A stretch of 64,000 nucleotides of DNA from Whalleya microplaca (Eukaryota; Ascomycota; Sordariomycetes; Xylariales; Xylariaceae). The stretch spans positions 124,001 to 188,000 of the forward strand of contig MU385743.1 of the NCBI GenBank assembly GCA_022497155.1, read 5' to 3'. Below are positions 46,802-59,400 of the stretch, one piece after another (the first letter of the stretch is position 1; every line of letters begins with the position of its first letter). A model generated the notes under the pieces. It did no database searches. It saw only the letters and a list, made by a program, of their open reading frames with translations, and was not told where the DNA came from. Made by a program: the position numbers and the translations under genes.

Positions 46802-49021
46802 GTACGGTAAGTCTCAGGTCTCTTCACTAATATGAATTTCTTGCTATAATGCCAATACATTCCTTACATCATGCAACTCAAGTGTAAGAATATAAAGACT
46901 ACTTTGTAGTCCGTAGATAAACAGCACCTTCAACTAGGCAGTATTGAATTTTGACCAGATAGAGAAGCAACACGAGTATCATAGATGGCCTCAAGCTAAC
47001 AACTGGAGCCTAGCAAAAACTGCCTTATACTGGGCAATGCAGCGGGAGAGATCTGATCGAGAATTATTATTGCTATTTAAAGAAAACATTTACCTATGTT
47101 TCATGACACTGCAAGAGGATCAGGAGGCTGTGAGATGAGCGACAATCGCACGTGGAGAGATACGAAGACTAGGTTAAAAAGCTTGACACATGTAATCCCG
47201 GATAGTTCGATAGGAGGTAGAAATCTCGCGGATAAGCTAGAATTGACCATGATCTGTCGGTATTGATCGTTAGCGCTTATAAGCTTAAATAGCTGCCTGC
47301 AAGGACAAAGATCTAACGTAAGGCGCAATGTATACCCAGAACGTGCTCTCTGCGGAGCTGCGGCACACAAGGCACTCTGTATTATGCGGCTTCTGCAGAG
47401 TTGCGGCACGCAAGGCAGTCCTATACTAATGCCTGCAATGTGTATACTACGTCGTCATTTATATCACTGCAACCCAAGACTTAGCGGTATATGCTCAGCC
47501 AGTAATAAGCAGAGTCCATTGCTTCTAGAATGAGATACGAATAAGGGGTTATTAGAAGGATCTCACCCCTACAATAACATAAGGCTGACCTGCATAGATC
47601 GGTCTACTCCATAAGACGGCCAAGACACCTGCGTCATCTCAGACCCGGCCATGTGGTCGGTGGATACGGTACCGGTGCAGCGGTATACCTAGAAAGTCAA
47701 CGACCACGAACCCAAGGACAGATACGTACTGTACCCTCTCAGCCTCTCTATCTTCACTTCATCTACTATACCGAATTCAAAGTCATATATGTAGATCATT
47801 GCCAATCGCGGATGACTCCCTGACTAGCATGCTTTAGCCTCTAATATTTTCTTCAAGATTATGGATATCATAATTACAACTAAAACTTTATCTGCATCGT
47901 TTGAAAGTCGGAAAGGATCATTGAGATATCGGGTATTGATTAGCAATAAGGGCATTGGGATAATCCTAGGACATATGTGAAGCTATAACAAGATTGTAAG
48001 GATACCTTGGTGAAGATGCTTGCTTGGTTTTAGCAGACGTTTAATTAGAGGCACGAGAAAGGCATGAGTTGTGTATTGATTCATTACTGCTGGCCACACG
48101 CGCAACTGGGTAAATGGCTGTGCGCGGAGCGCACAGACCATTTAGCCCAGTTGCTGTGTGCCCAGCAACCTAGTAACCTAGCTGCACGTTCTCGGTATCG
48201 TATATATATGCCATGTGGGCGGGCCGCGGCACGATGCGGAAATTAGTGGATATCAGCACAATCAGAGACCCTGCACGTACATAGCAATGCCGCCACCATT
48301 TGTATACAAACATATATGTGACAGTTAGTATGCGACTTTAAAATGCCTCTCTACATACGTAGATTACAAACTAACACCTAAACGCGAAGCGCGAATCTGG
48401 GGCGGTGATATCTGGTTCGTGTGGGGGGAAGAGATTCACCAAGACACAACATTGAATTGAGTGGTCAGATCAAAGTGCTACGCCTCATAATTCGTAACCT
48501 GCCATGGCCATTGGGGCAGGTAACAGGCGGTGCTTGCAGAGTACAGAATAGAATAGCCTATAGCCCAAACTCCGGGCGGTTAGCACTCAAGGCTCTCGGG
48601 AGCTGAACGGCGGGTAGCGGAAAGAAGCCATTTGTCAATACGGATGTCATGATATGGCTGCCGACCGTGCTGTACGAACTATGGGGTCGTCCGTGCCGCT
48701 CTGGGGCGGGCGACGCGGCCGCACGCCGAGAAGAGGATCAACTTAGGGAATGAAAATGCTACATGACTAGGGTGATTTGCCCAGCTCCAAATTACATGAT
48801 TCATGTAACTCTCAAAGTGCTTGGCAGCTTGATCACATAGTACACGACTTTCTTATTAATATTATTCATCAATCACTCCGTCTGCCTGCCATGAACCCCT
48901 TAGTGATTAGGCACACTTATTACTTAATCCTATATATGCGACCCCTCGATATCAACTTTACACAATCGAAAGGCATATTGTGATCACAGAATCTCTGATA
49001 CCATCACAACATTAGTTTGCA
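46802..49021. other. Intergenic AT-rich region with hairpin
   Basis: 2.2 kb. It has two similar segments with GCGGCACRCAAGGCA words at 47350-47420, a large inverted repeat at 48088-48167 and a GC-rich patch at 48660-48730. No gene was recognised. Confidence 0.5.
48088..48167. repeat. 80-bp near-perfect hairpin
   Basis: Two arms of about 38 nt pair around a GGA loop (48126-48128). The inner stem is CTGTGCGC/GCGCACAG, the middle AAATGG/CCATTT and CAACTGGG/CCCAGTTG, and the outer TGCTGG/CCCAGCA, with a few bulges. It is too regular to be chance and has no coding role. It could be a foldback mobile element or the remnant of an inverted repeat. Confidence 0.75.
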
Positions 49022-51155
49022 ATGGCAACAACTGGACCCAGTTGGCCGGGCGTGCGTCCGGTCAAGACATGTACGGAATGCAAGCAGTCCAAAGTGAGTC
49101 TAAACCGCCGTGCATGTTCTGTAGAACATTACTAACGTCACACAGCTCCGATGCGATTCCAAGGATAGGTTTCCAAACCCTTGCACCAGATGCCATGCGA
49201 GAAATCTCACTTGCACAGTTGACCCGTCGTTCCGAAGAACGCCGGCCAGAAAGTAAGTCTATGAGTGCCCACCGCCTACAGTTCTTCTTCCCCTGAAGGA
49301 AGTCGGTTTCATAGCTAACCCATCCTTTTTTCGCGGGATTAGGCGACTTGAGGCCATGTCTAAGGAGCTGCAAGAGCTCCGTGAAAAGCGAGGGTCGTCT
49401 TATGATGCTAGGGCGACCTCTACCGCAAGCCCAGGCTCGTCTTCGTCGCAAGACGCGACTGACAGTGCATCACAACCCTCACTAACGATTCCGGTGGACG
49501 ACTTCGATATGATGAGTCTGGAAACTCTCCAGCTTGGCGACGTCATCATGAGCAAGCAATCAGCAGTTGAAGCTTTCAAAATGTAGGTTCTAGTGATTGA
49601 GCTTGACTGTGAATTGCTTTTCTCTCAATCGGATTGTGACTAACTGTATTAGATTTACTTCCTTCTACTATGCTCAACTTCCTATCCTAGGCCCCGTGTC
49701 AGTTGGCGCTATTTATCATTCTCATCCCTTTCTTTTCTGGACCATCATCGCCATCGTGGCTTCACACTCATCGGTGCCATCAGATGAGTCTCTATATGAC
49801 CGACTTCAGGTGCCATATGGCCAGTTTCTTAGGATAGAAGCCTTGCGGGCTCCTCTCCCTCTATCTAAGATACAAGCGCTGTTGTTTCTCTCCATGTGGC
49901 CGCTGCCCGTGGAGCACCAACGCGAGGACCCAAGTTGGCTTTACTGCGGGATCGCTGTGAACTCTGCCTTATACATGGGTCTTCACCGTTCAAATCCGCA
50001 TTCCGACACGACCCCATCGCTGTATAGCGTTGGAGTTATGTCGGGAAGCGCTTACGAGAGGACGAACACGTGGCTTGGGTGCTTCTATGTCAGTACCTCG
50101 TAAGTAGCTAATCCCGCGCATCACATAACGTCCATGGGCTAACTCAAGATTTCAAAAGTCTCAGTATGCTCTTGGGTCTACCCCCGATGATAAATACTCC
50201 ATCGGATCTGACTACAATCCGCTCATTCCTGAGCGAGCAGACCATTCCACGCGAGTTCACGCTACTTCTCAGGGTCCTACTCTCCGTAGCGAGCTTTACC
50301 AATGTTCTCGCACACGACTCTAACGACGGCGTGGTCGACTCCTCCGTCATCCAGCTGCTTGACAGCGAGTTGGACACACTGAAAATCACGTTCCCTGAGG
50401 GATGGAACAGCCTAACAGATTTTACCGTTATGGTCGCCAAGATCCACGTGTACACGCTAGTGATCACACGCGCGCGACCTGGATCAAGCTCGCGGGACAT
50501 CCTCCTAAAACTGGGTCTGGCCGCCGCGCTTCGTATCATTCACCTTGCCAGCCTACGGCTCCATAACGAACAGGCGAAGCCGCACACACTAACGGTGGCG
50601 CAGCGGCACAAGACGCTATCCAAGGACTACTTCCGGGGAGTGGCGTTTGCGACTATTTTCCTACTCCGTTACTTCAGCCTGAACAACAACGCGACGACCG
50701 AGGAGCAGCAGCTGGCCGCGAATCACATCATCATGGCACATACGATTTTCAAGACCATGTCTGTGAGACCAAGAGATGAGTGGGAGAGGGTGGCGGTCGT
50801 CTTTGAGACGCTCTGCAAACAAGCGCCGCTCCCTGTCGACGCCAATAAACTCAGACTCACTGATCGGATGGGAGTGTCCATCGTGCTGGATGCGATCAGC
50901 ACTGCGAGTGAACTACGTGGCAAGCCTGTCGAAATCACAGAACACCATATACCAACCACAGACCACCTAGCAGGTCAGATCAACCTCTCGCAGCCAGACA
51001 TATTTACAAGTAGCTCCCAACTAGTAGAGCCGTGGCCATCGGAACTGTCCTTCTCAAACGAGTTTTGGAGCGATCCGATGTGGGATGTTTTTTCAGTTGC
51101 GACAGGCGCTGGCAGCGGCGCTACACAGTATCACCCCGGTCAAGGCCTTCAATGA
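49022..51155 (+). CDS. Zn2Cys6 fungal transcription factor
   Basis: Five exons fit: 49022-49093, 49146-49252, 49343-49582, 49653-50099 and from 50159 or 50165 to 51155, giving 618-620 residues. The binuclear zinc cluster spans the first intron: Cys 17, 20, 27, 37, 40, 47 (C-x2-C-x6-C-x9-C-x2-C-x6-C). After it comes a short coiled linker (LEAMSKELQELREKRG) and a Ser/Thr-rich region. The middle homology region then follows (FYYAQLPILGPVSVGAIYHSHPFLFWTIIAIVASH..LLFLSMWPL..SWLYCGIAVNSALYMGLHRSN). The last exon has two acceptors 6 nt apart, both in frame, so a two-residue variant is possible. These factors bind CGG-type sites and usually control neighbouring catabolic genes; here the AtuA-like enzyme and the ACS transporter follow. 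Confidence 0.9.
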
Positions 51156-51314
51156 TATATATGTTGACTGCATTACTCTAAATAAACTATGCACAACCCA
51201 GGATACCAGGCTCCGAACCCCTGTTGACTAAACGACATACAGAAGGGCGACCAGCTAGTTTACTGGCCCAAAGCTACTAAAATATAAACACCCAAAACCT
51301 AAGTACATATTACG

Positions 51315-53573
51315 TTAGGACACCGAGGCCTGTCCAAGCCTCCGAGTTGCGAGGTCCAACTGAGCCTGACTCAAGGGCTCGTTGGCCCTCAGACTGGCAA
51401 GAAGGTTTTCCGGTAGTGGCATATTCACGAGCGGAATATGCCGCTGAGACCCGTGGACATCGTCCTCCATGAAGCCGCCGGCAGGTTCGCGTTCTCCCAA
51501 ACGTATGCGTGCAATCGTGGCCTTGAAAGCCTGCGCCGGGTCGAAGAACCCGATCCAGATGATGTTCTCCTCTGCCAAGTCGAAGGCAGCTGCTACGGCC
51601 TCTTTGTTAAGGAAGTTCGCCTCTTTCACCTTCTCGTAGGTGTCTCGATCTTTGAACATGAGATCGAAAGTGATCTCGTAGGGTCCCGAGTTCTTCGATC
51701 GTATGACCGAGGCCAAATCGCCCACGGTGCGAGGGTCTTGGGGGACGGAATCTGGCGGGGTTTTGGTGGCCGCCAAAGCAACACGTTGGTATTCCTCCTC
51801 GGCACTGGATTTAGCGTCATCAGAGGACACGGGGGCGGGTATCTGATTGTCTTCTAATCGTCCTTCTCCTTTGCCGAATACCGAGATAGTCTGTGTGAAC
51901 AGTTGCTTGTGCACTTTATGACCCGAGTTGCCATTAGCAGTAGGGGCAGCTTGTCCACCCTCGACGAATAGATGCTCCTCCTCATCCTCAAGATTCATGA
52001 GATGATATATAGAGAATTTTGCACAGGGTCCGAGTTCCATGATCAACTTGCCCCCGAGGCCAAATGCGAGGTTCCCTGCAGTGGCCTTCTGTCCCGCATA
52101 GGGTGTATGCTGTCTAATGTCAACACACGATCATGCTAGCTGTGAATTGCGCTTGGGAACCTACAATGAGACCAATTCTTGCCATAGTGGCAAGACTGGT
52201 CGCCAGCTCTTGTGAGGTCGCCACCGTCTCGCATACGAGGAAAACCTCAGGTGGTGGTGCGGCACTTGTGTCCTGGGCATCTGTGCACCCCCATCCAAGG
52301 CCATAGCGGTGAAATCCTATCTCCCACTGGTCTAGCGGCACGTTTGGATGTTGGGAAGTGACATATTTCTTGATGAGCTCGAGCGTTGGATCCAGACGCT
52401 TGATCATAATCGCTACCTCAAAATCAGCTTAGCTGTTCTTACCTGCCAAGGAGGGAGAATGTCAGGAGTCTCACGATCTCGAATGCTACCCATGAACATT
52501 GTTCGGAAGCCAATCACCTTTGCTGCCTCGAGCTTCACTTGATACGGAAGAGCTTGCGCTTTCGTGAAGTGGAACATGCTTCCGCGGACTTTGACTGATC
52601 TGCCATCCGGGAGCTGCTCATAAGTCGCATGATTCAGATCCAGGTATCCTCCGGGCCCATGCAGGATATCAGGTCTGGTTTTCTCATACATTGTATGCGC
52701 AGCCACTGACAAGGGTGTACAACGTGCCGTTGGCCTCAAGGGCGATATCTCAAATTCGCCGTTCGAGTAAACCTTCGCTATTGCACCATGCGACTTGGGT
52801 GTAGCGCAGATACCTCCGCATTCCATGATCTTGCCCATGTGGGTGAATCCGCCGATTTGTCGTTGGACCTTCTCAGAGGTTATGTTATCCAGTGAAGCTT
52901 CCGCCAAGTATGCGGCGTAGGCAACATATGGGGCCGGATCGTAAGCACGGCCCCCGACGATAATGTCGAAGTCTGGCGTCTCTACCATCGCGTCCACAAA
53001 CGGCTCTGGACCCATCTGAGCGACGACTCGGGCCGATCTATCGATCTCTTCCTCCCTCAACGGCGGTACGCATTTTCCGCAGCCCGTTATAGCACCAGCT
53101 TTCAATCGCTCCCGAACTAGGGTCTTATCGATTCCGGCAAAGATGCCAATGGTCTTGAAACGATATTCACTGCAATAACCATCAGTACTCGTATATTTGT
53201 GGGTAGGCAGTGTATTGTGAGGCTCGTCTTACTCGTGCTTGGCGGTAATCTCTTCAACGATGCCAAGAAGTTCCTTGACGTGCTCATCCGCCCCGTCCCC
53301 GCCCGCAGAGCTGAAGATCAATGGGACGCGGTAAAGGTGGACTAGCTTCAGTAGCTTCTCTAGGTCTCTCACGTACGAAGTGCGAGGAGTGCTCATGGTT
53401 CCCAGAGCAAGCTTCTCCGGGCCACTGTCCGTAGAGCCGGAGTCCAGGATGATGGCGACGGGGGCCTCTTTGGTAGCAAGCGTTACAAGGACGTTTTGCG
53501 TCTCTTTCTCATTGAAGCCATATCCAAGCATCCCCACAGGGGTGACAATGTTACAAAGAAGTTCAGACGCCAT
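51315..53573 (-). CDS. AtuA-like DUF1446/DUF4387 protein
   Basis: Four exons fit: 53573-53233, 53169-52475, 52427-52165 and 52109-51315, giving 697 residues. The N-terminal two thirds (about 1-460) match the acyclic terpene utilisation AtuA family (DUF1446): GMLGYGFNEKE, IFSSAGGDGADEHVKELL, DIIVGGRAYDPAPYVAYAAYL, MGKIMECGGICATPKS, LDLNHATYEQLPDGR, GSIRDPDFEV. The C-terminus (about 575-690) is the DUF4387 module (LASVIRSKNSGPYEITFDLMFKDRDTYEKVK). In Pseudomonas AtuA belongs to citronellol/geraniol catabolism; the fungal substrate is unknown and probably a carboxylic or branched compound (inference). The second intron is only 47 nt and holds a decoy CAG/GTAAGA donor. The gene lies tail to tail with the regulator (160 bp apart) and head to head with the transporter. 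Confidence 0.85.
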
Positions 53574-54307
53574 GTTGGCGATACGGCTGTTGACTATGGT
53601 GGGATCTTGATTCTGGGATTGATGAGGGTGGTCGGTGATGGTGTAGGATTGGAGACATGTAAGATGTGTAAGACGCGCGTTGCCAATCGACGAGACGTCG
53701 TATCCGGTACGCTTAATTGAGTCAGGGACATAGCTTCCTTATGTTTGCAAATAAACCGGACATTGAAATTGCCCTTTTTCTCCTGCACCACTGACATCAT
53801 GCGAAGTTCGCGTTTCGTCGATTCAGCAAGCAGCCGCATCGTCCGGGGTAGCACTGCGCCATCCGCTGCAGCCAGCCTAGCTCTATACAGATTAACACCC
53901 CTACGCCACAACTTAATGCCCCAAGCCGACTTTCGCTCCAAAGCCGAACTTCGCTTGTGCAACCGAAGATCGCTTCAGACGTGGACATCCACTTGCAGCG
54001 CGAAAATAGCAACTTGAGACTCCTATTTACACGTTTGCGGTCTGTAACGGATTATTCCATGAGTTCATGCTTAGATTGTGGTGTTGCCAAGAGGGGCTGG
54101 TTGTACCAGTGTCGTCAGAACCTTGCATTACGCGGTAGGAATGCTTTGTATATAGAGTTTCGTCGTAGTATAAGACTCTCAAGATACTCAGTTGACAAAT
54201 CTCAAAGTCGTCCCATAGTCTCATAACTCATATCTCAACACAAGTTGCTTCATTGTATAGTCTCTTGAATCACGCGCAACTTGACTTTAGCCACCAACCT
54301 TCGCACA
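53574..54307. promoter_or_regulatory. Divergent promoter between AtuA-like gene and MFS transporter
   Basis: 734 bp between two start codons pointing apart. No gene was seen inside; frames of 70-120 codons on both strands are low-quality. This is where binding sites for the neighbouring Zn2Cys6 factor would be expected. I do not claim a specific site. Confidence 0.55.
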
Positions 54308-55959
54308 ATGAGTACCAGGACGGAAGAAAGCAACTCCAGTAAAGTCCGACTGGAGGCTGTTGATATAGCCGACAGCGAAAATGGCGACATTCTATCTACT
54401 GCCGAGTCGCGTAAGCGAGAGGCTCACGTGAAACGGAAAATCGACTTCTTGATCTTACCCCTACTAGCCTCGGTTTACTTCCTAGCTCAGATGGTAGGAC
54501 CCCGAGCCCATTTCATCGTACAGGGCATTATCACTAACATGTTATTAAGGGGCGGTCTGACCTGAACAATGCCAAGATAGCCAACATGGATGACGAACTA
54601 GGCCTATCACACGACGACTATACGAACATTGCTAGTATCTTCTATGTTGGCTATCTTGTCTTCCAGTTGCCGGGCACTCTGCTGCTCAGGCTGATTGGAC
54701 CACCCAGACAGGTCAGAACCCATTTCACTTATACTCACAATACTTCGCTAACAGCTTGGTAGTTCTTCCTGGCAATGCTCTTCTGGGGTATCATTACTGC
54801 ATGTACTGTGAAGGCCAATGGCTACGCCATGCTGATGGTCTTCCGGTCCCTTGTTGGTGCAGCGGAAGCATTCATCCAAGGCTCTATTCTGTACCTCTCG
54901 TTCTGGTACCGGTACAATGAGCTAGGGACCCGTGGTGCCATCGTCTACTCGACGAGCGCGCTCGCCGGCTCCTTCAACGGCCTCCTCGCCTACGCCATTC
55001 AGTTGAATCTAGACGGAGCCGCTGGCTTGAGCGCCTGGCAGTGGATTTTCCTAATCGAAGGTGTTGTGCCCATCGCCTGGGCATTCGTTATCTTGTTCCT
55101 CCTCCCGAACACCCCTGAGACGATCAGCTGGGGTTTCAAGCCCGAAGAGAAGGCGCTTGTCATCAAGCGCAGCCGCGCGTCTCACAATACAGGAGACGGC
55201 AAGATTCGGCCGAAGCTGATCCTTAAGCTCCTCGCTGATGTTAAGTTTTGGATGGTAACAGTCATTGACTGCGGTGCTCACTGTGAGTACAATACTTATT
55301 TAACAATCCAAAGAGAGATAGTACTGACTTTTAATGCTATAGTTTGCGCCAGCTCGATGACGAACTTTCTGGGCGATATCCTAAAGGACCTCACTACGGA
55401 ATCGGAAGACTCCGTTGAGTCTCAATTGCTAACCGTGATTGTCTACGCCGTCGCCTTCGTCGCTATCATCGCGGTTGCACGTATCTCTGACAAGATCCAT
55501 CGTCGTGGCTACCTCATCTCCGCTTGCAGCTGCGTCGCTGTCATCGGCTACGCCTTACTCCTAGCTTTGACGCACCCCACGGCCCGCCTTGTAGCGACCT
55601 GCCTGGTCTCCGCGGGCACGTATCCTATTGTCGTGCTCAGTCTAGCCTGGGTTGCCAGCAACAATGTCGGATTCACTTTCCGTGCCAGCGCGGCCGCACT
55701 TATCAACGTCATCGCACAGGCGGTATCGATCGCGGGAAACCAGGCTTTCAATGATCCTCCCTATTACCGCATAGGGCTGGGTGCTTCACTCGGAATGATT
55801 TCCTTGTCGGGCATCATGGCGTTCTTACTCGTCTTGTATCTGAAACGCGAGAACGCGAAGAAGAAGAGGCAGCAGTACACACAGGAGGCCGAGTGGGACA
55901 GGCCCAAGTCTCTGGACGACATCGGCAATACTCATCCCGACTTCTTCTACTCGTACTAG
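54308..55959 (+). CDS. MFS transporter, anion:cation symporter (ACS) family
   Basis: Four exons fit: 54308-54493, 54550-54711, 54763-55282 and 55343-55959, giving 494 residues. The N-terminal helix (DFLILPLLASVYFLAQM) is followed by GRSDLNNAKIANM, the ACS form of the DRSNxGNA motif. Then come YTNIASIFYVGYLVFQLPGTLLL, VFRSLVGAAEAFIQGSILYLSFWY and QWIFLIEGVVPIAWAFVILFLLPNTPETISWGF, all family blocks (allantoate, nicotinate and tartrate permease relatives). The C-terminus is charged (RENAKKKRQQ). The last intron (55283-55342, GTGAGT..TATAG) is 60 nt, has no in-frame stop and keeps the frame if retained. The neighbours suggest that it imports the substrate of the AtuA-like enzyme. Confidence 0.9.
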
Positions 55960-56353
55960 TTGCTAATATGGCTTTCTACAAAATGAAGTTCAAACATGTA
56001 ATTGGGTTACTGTTGGGAAGAAGCATATGCATGAACATTTAAGCGACTTACTTGCGATGGACTTTCGAATTAATGGCTTCAGCTATGGGCATTGCATTTA
56101 GATGGAGTTTGGGGCATCTTTACACCTGCGAAAAGCATATGGGCACATAACATTTTCAAGGGTCTAAATTGTTAAGCGACACTATGAACATCATTATTCT
56201 TTGTATACAGGAGACTACAGTCTCGTATTTACTTGAGTATCTATTACTTATATCCTACAATCAGGAGACCCAAAATTATCTTGAAACACAGAGAAAACTT
56301 TCATCAATTCTTTAATAATAATTAGGTAATCAAATTCAATATTTGACTCCTAA

Positions 56354-56412
56354 CCCCGTGCAGACTCGAACTGAGAAGGTGAAAGCAACAAGGCCACTGA
56401 AGCCAAGCATGC
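56354..56412 (-). other. Degenerate tRNA-like sequence
   Basis: The minus strand has an A-box-like TGGCTTCAGTGG, a GCTTTCACC that recalls a tRNA-Glu anticodon loop, and a good B-box core (AGTTCGAGTC). No acceptor or anticodon stems can be closed, so it is a tRNA relic at most. Confidence 0.3.
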
Positions 56413-59400
56413 GCAAATCTACATAGGATATAATTAGCTGGATGTCGTCATAGGCGTTCACATCACGCAGCATTCGCAGTGCCGTCTCTATTCAAAGTGA
56501 AGTTCATGCCTGATATCCTTAGTTTGGCGAATTGTATTACATTCCTTGCAGAGGGGTACCCAATTGCTTTCAGCACCTGCCTGAAAACCTCTAGAAACAT
56601 GATCGTATAGAGTGTTACACCTACATCGATGTTACGCTTGTGACCTCTGAGTGCACTGATCAACAATCCGTGTAACGATTATACAGAACTGACAGGCTCT
56701 GGGGTAATACAGGTTTTGTGATGCCTCGTCTTTAACTGCCGTCTGTTCGGTATATCAAAATCGCCAATAGCTTCACTTTCCTTTGAGACAATGCAATTAT
56801 ACACACGCTAGGTACCCCCACCCCCACCTCGCCGGATGCTATCCGCGAGTATTCAACAATTGACGCAGTTGTCTTACCTTGCCGCATGTGAGACCATAGC
56901 TGTTGGTCGTGGGTGCATCATGCAGCTTCTGACATGTCTCTTAATGTAAATCTTTTCCTCTTTACAAGTTCATGATATGTTGGAGAAAATGCAGCCTTGC
57001 TTAGACATTCCAATGCGTTTAGGTATTCATGGTAAAGATCAGCTCCTCCCCACGGGGAACCGGAGACGGGATCAATGAAATAACTCCGTCGGCGTTTTAC
57101 CCACATCGTCGGGATTTCCAGGTCTCAAATCGCTCGGGAGCGATCCGAATTGTACTACTCAGCGCCACGCGTCGGCAGCACATGCCATTCTTGCCAAGAT
57201 AATTCAAGGAAGGCTGAGATTCCGCCCCATTGGTTCAGTAGCTTGACTTCATATGATACTGGATGCCTTCGTAATGTATGCGCATTCTGCTATTACTTAT
57301 GTCAAAGATTGTGGTACGATATAGTCCATTTGACGCCCACACATGAAGCCCACGGAACACAGCCCCTAAAGGGATTGTAGTGACGAATCTACCATTCACT
57401 TCTGACGCTGGTTCTATGTTGGCGTGATAATGCATGTGAGTATCAAAGTATCCCTGTATCTGAGAAATAATCCATATATGATATTGCTTTGGCTCGGTCA
57501 AAATGAGTTTCGCCTATCAACCAACGACTTGCCTATTGAAGGAAGAAGTTGGACATGTCGGTTTCCTTCAGGCATTAGACTTAGTACTCGGTAATGATAA
57601 CTATTCTGTTCCTCCTATCGGTTAAAAGGGGAAGGTTATGACCTTGATAAGTCATGTTCGGAACCATGTCTCTAATTCACCCGTTACGAAAAGCCATTTT
57701 GCCTAACAACCACAAGATTCTATATTACAGGAATTACAATAGCAAACTCACTCTACAAATTCAAAACCAGAATACAGATACTCGTCTACGAAGTGCTAGG
57801 ATTTTTGCTGAATAATTCGAGTAAGAATGCTGTTAATTAATTGCTATTTCCTCCGTATAGCCAATTATTTACCACATATGTAAACATCAACACGCTGTGA
57901 CAAGGTTAACCACTTCCCAGGATAAGTCGAGCCTCCTATACTGCGTAATCTTCAGCCTTGAGCGGTTCTCGGGTGCGTGACTGACATCTAGATAATCGTT
58001 TGGGCTTCAAAGCCACAGGCGAAATTCGCTCTGGGGCCCACAACGGGGCGCAGCGGAACGAAACCGAAGGACGGGAAGGCCCGTCGTTAGTTACCACTAT
58101 AATGGATCTGGGTTCACCATTCCTTCTCAATGCTGGCCTTCCAAATATAGCCATAGCGCTAGTTGTCGGTCCCGATATACGATCGTGGCTGCTTGTAGAC
58201 CAAGATTCGATGCGTAGATGTAGCGAATGTTAAAAAGTGGATCACAAATAGGAAACTCGACAAGCTTCTAGATAGTTGATCTAGAAAGATGAAAGCACAC
58301 CAATTGGAGCTTCCAATTTCATCTGAGGCAGTGAAGAGACATTCTCATTTTCACCTGCAATGGATGTCCTCTCCCTATCGCACTGATGGTTTTGAGTTTC
58401 GCTCCTCTAAAAAGAGCCTAGTTCCGTAGCCATCATAAGGTTATTAGCATCTCGAGAACGGGTCTTGATACAATGTATTACTATATCCTTCAAACGACTA
58501 ATTGCGAGTTACATATACAAATTGTTGAAATAGAAGAGCAACCATAAGCTGCATCAGGCAGGTATCAGGTTTAAGGGACTTTGAGGGAGGTTCGACTATA
58601 TAGACAAACAATGTGGGTCATACCGGGTACCTTCAACATAAATTGAGATACATGAGATTGTATATATCCACGACCACTGTGAACTACCCAAGAACACCAC
58701 CTGCGTTGACCCATTACCATGCATGCCGCATAGTATTGCAAGTAAGTCTCGAAATCAGTCGATATCAACGTCGACAGCTACGTTGCTCCTGAGTGTTCGG
58801 GTTGATTTTGGTGACCGATTTGGACAGTCGATGTTGAACGGTATTGTAGCACTTCCATCCCTCTTCTCACAGCCTCGATGATATGAACCCGGGAGCTTTG
58901 ACATAATAACCTAATATAAATACGGTTATGTTCCGTGTGTGATCTGTGCTAGGGACGCACGGCTGGTATGTCTCGTTACTGCGGCTTGGCGTTCACATAT
59001 AAGTTATCCTACCCTTAAGTAAGGATATTGCAGATAGCTATTGTATGTGTGGTATATAATCGTCATTAAGGTGCAACCGTAGGAAATGACTACGAGCCCC
59101 TCATAGTCGATTGAAAGGTGTGCTCATCGTAAGTGGGCAGATCTCTTTCAAGTCCTAAGCTCTCGGAACTACTATTTTGCTAAGCTCCATGAGAAAAAAG
59201 GGGACTATATCAACTACCCCTATCGTGGCAGAAGGCTTCATCGATAGGCTGGCATGATAAGAATGGAGAGGTTGGTCTTTGATCTCAAAGGAAGTCGCTA
59301 GCTCTCATGTTTACAGATATGTAAATAAACTTCTATTTGCGATATAAGCTCAGCTCTATTCGACATGGCTACATACGTTAATAGTAGTGTACCTTATGAG

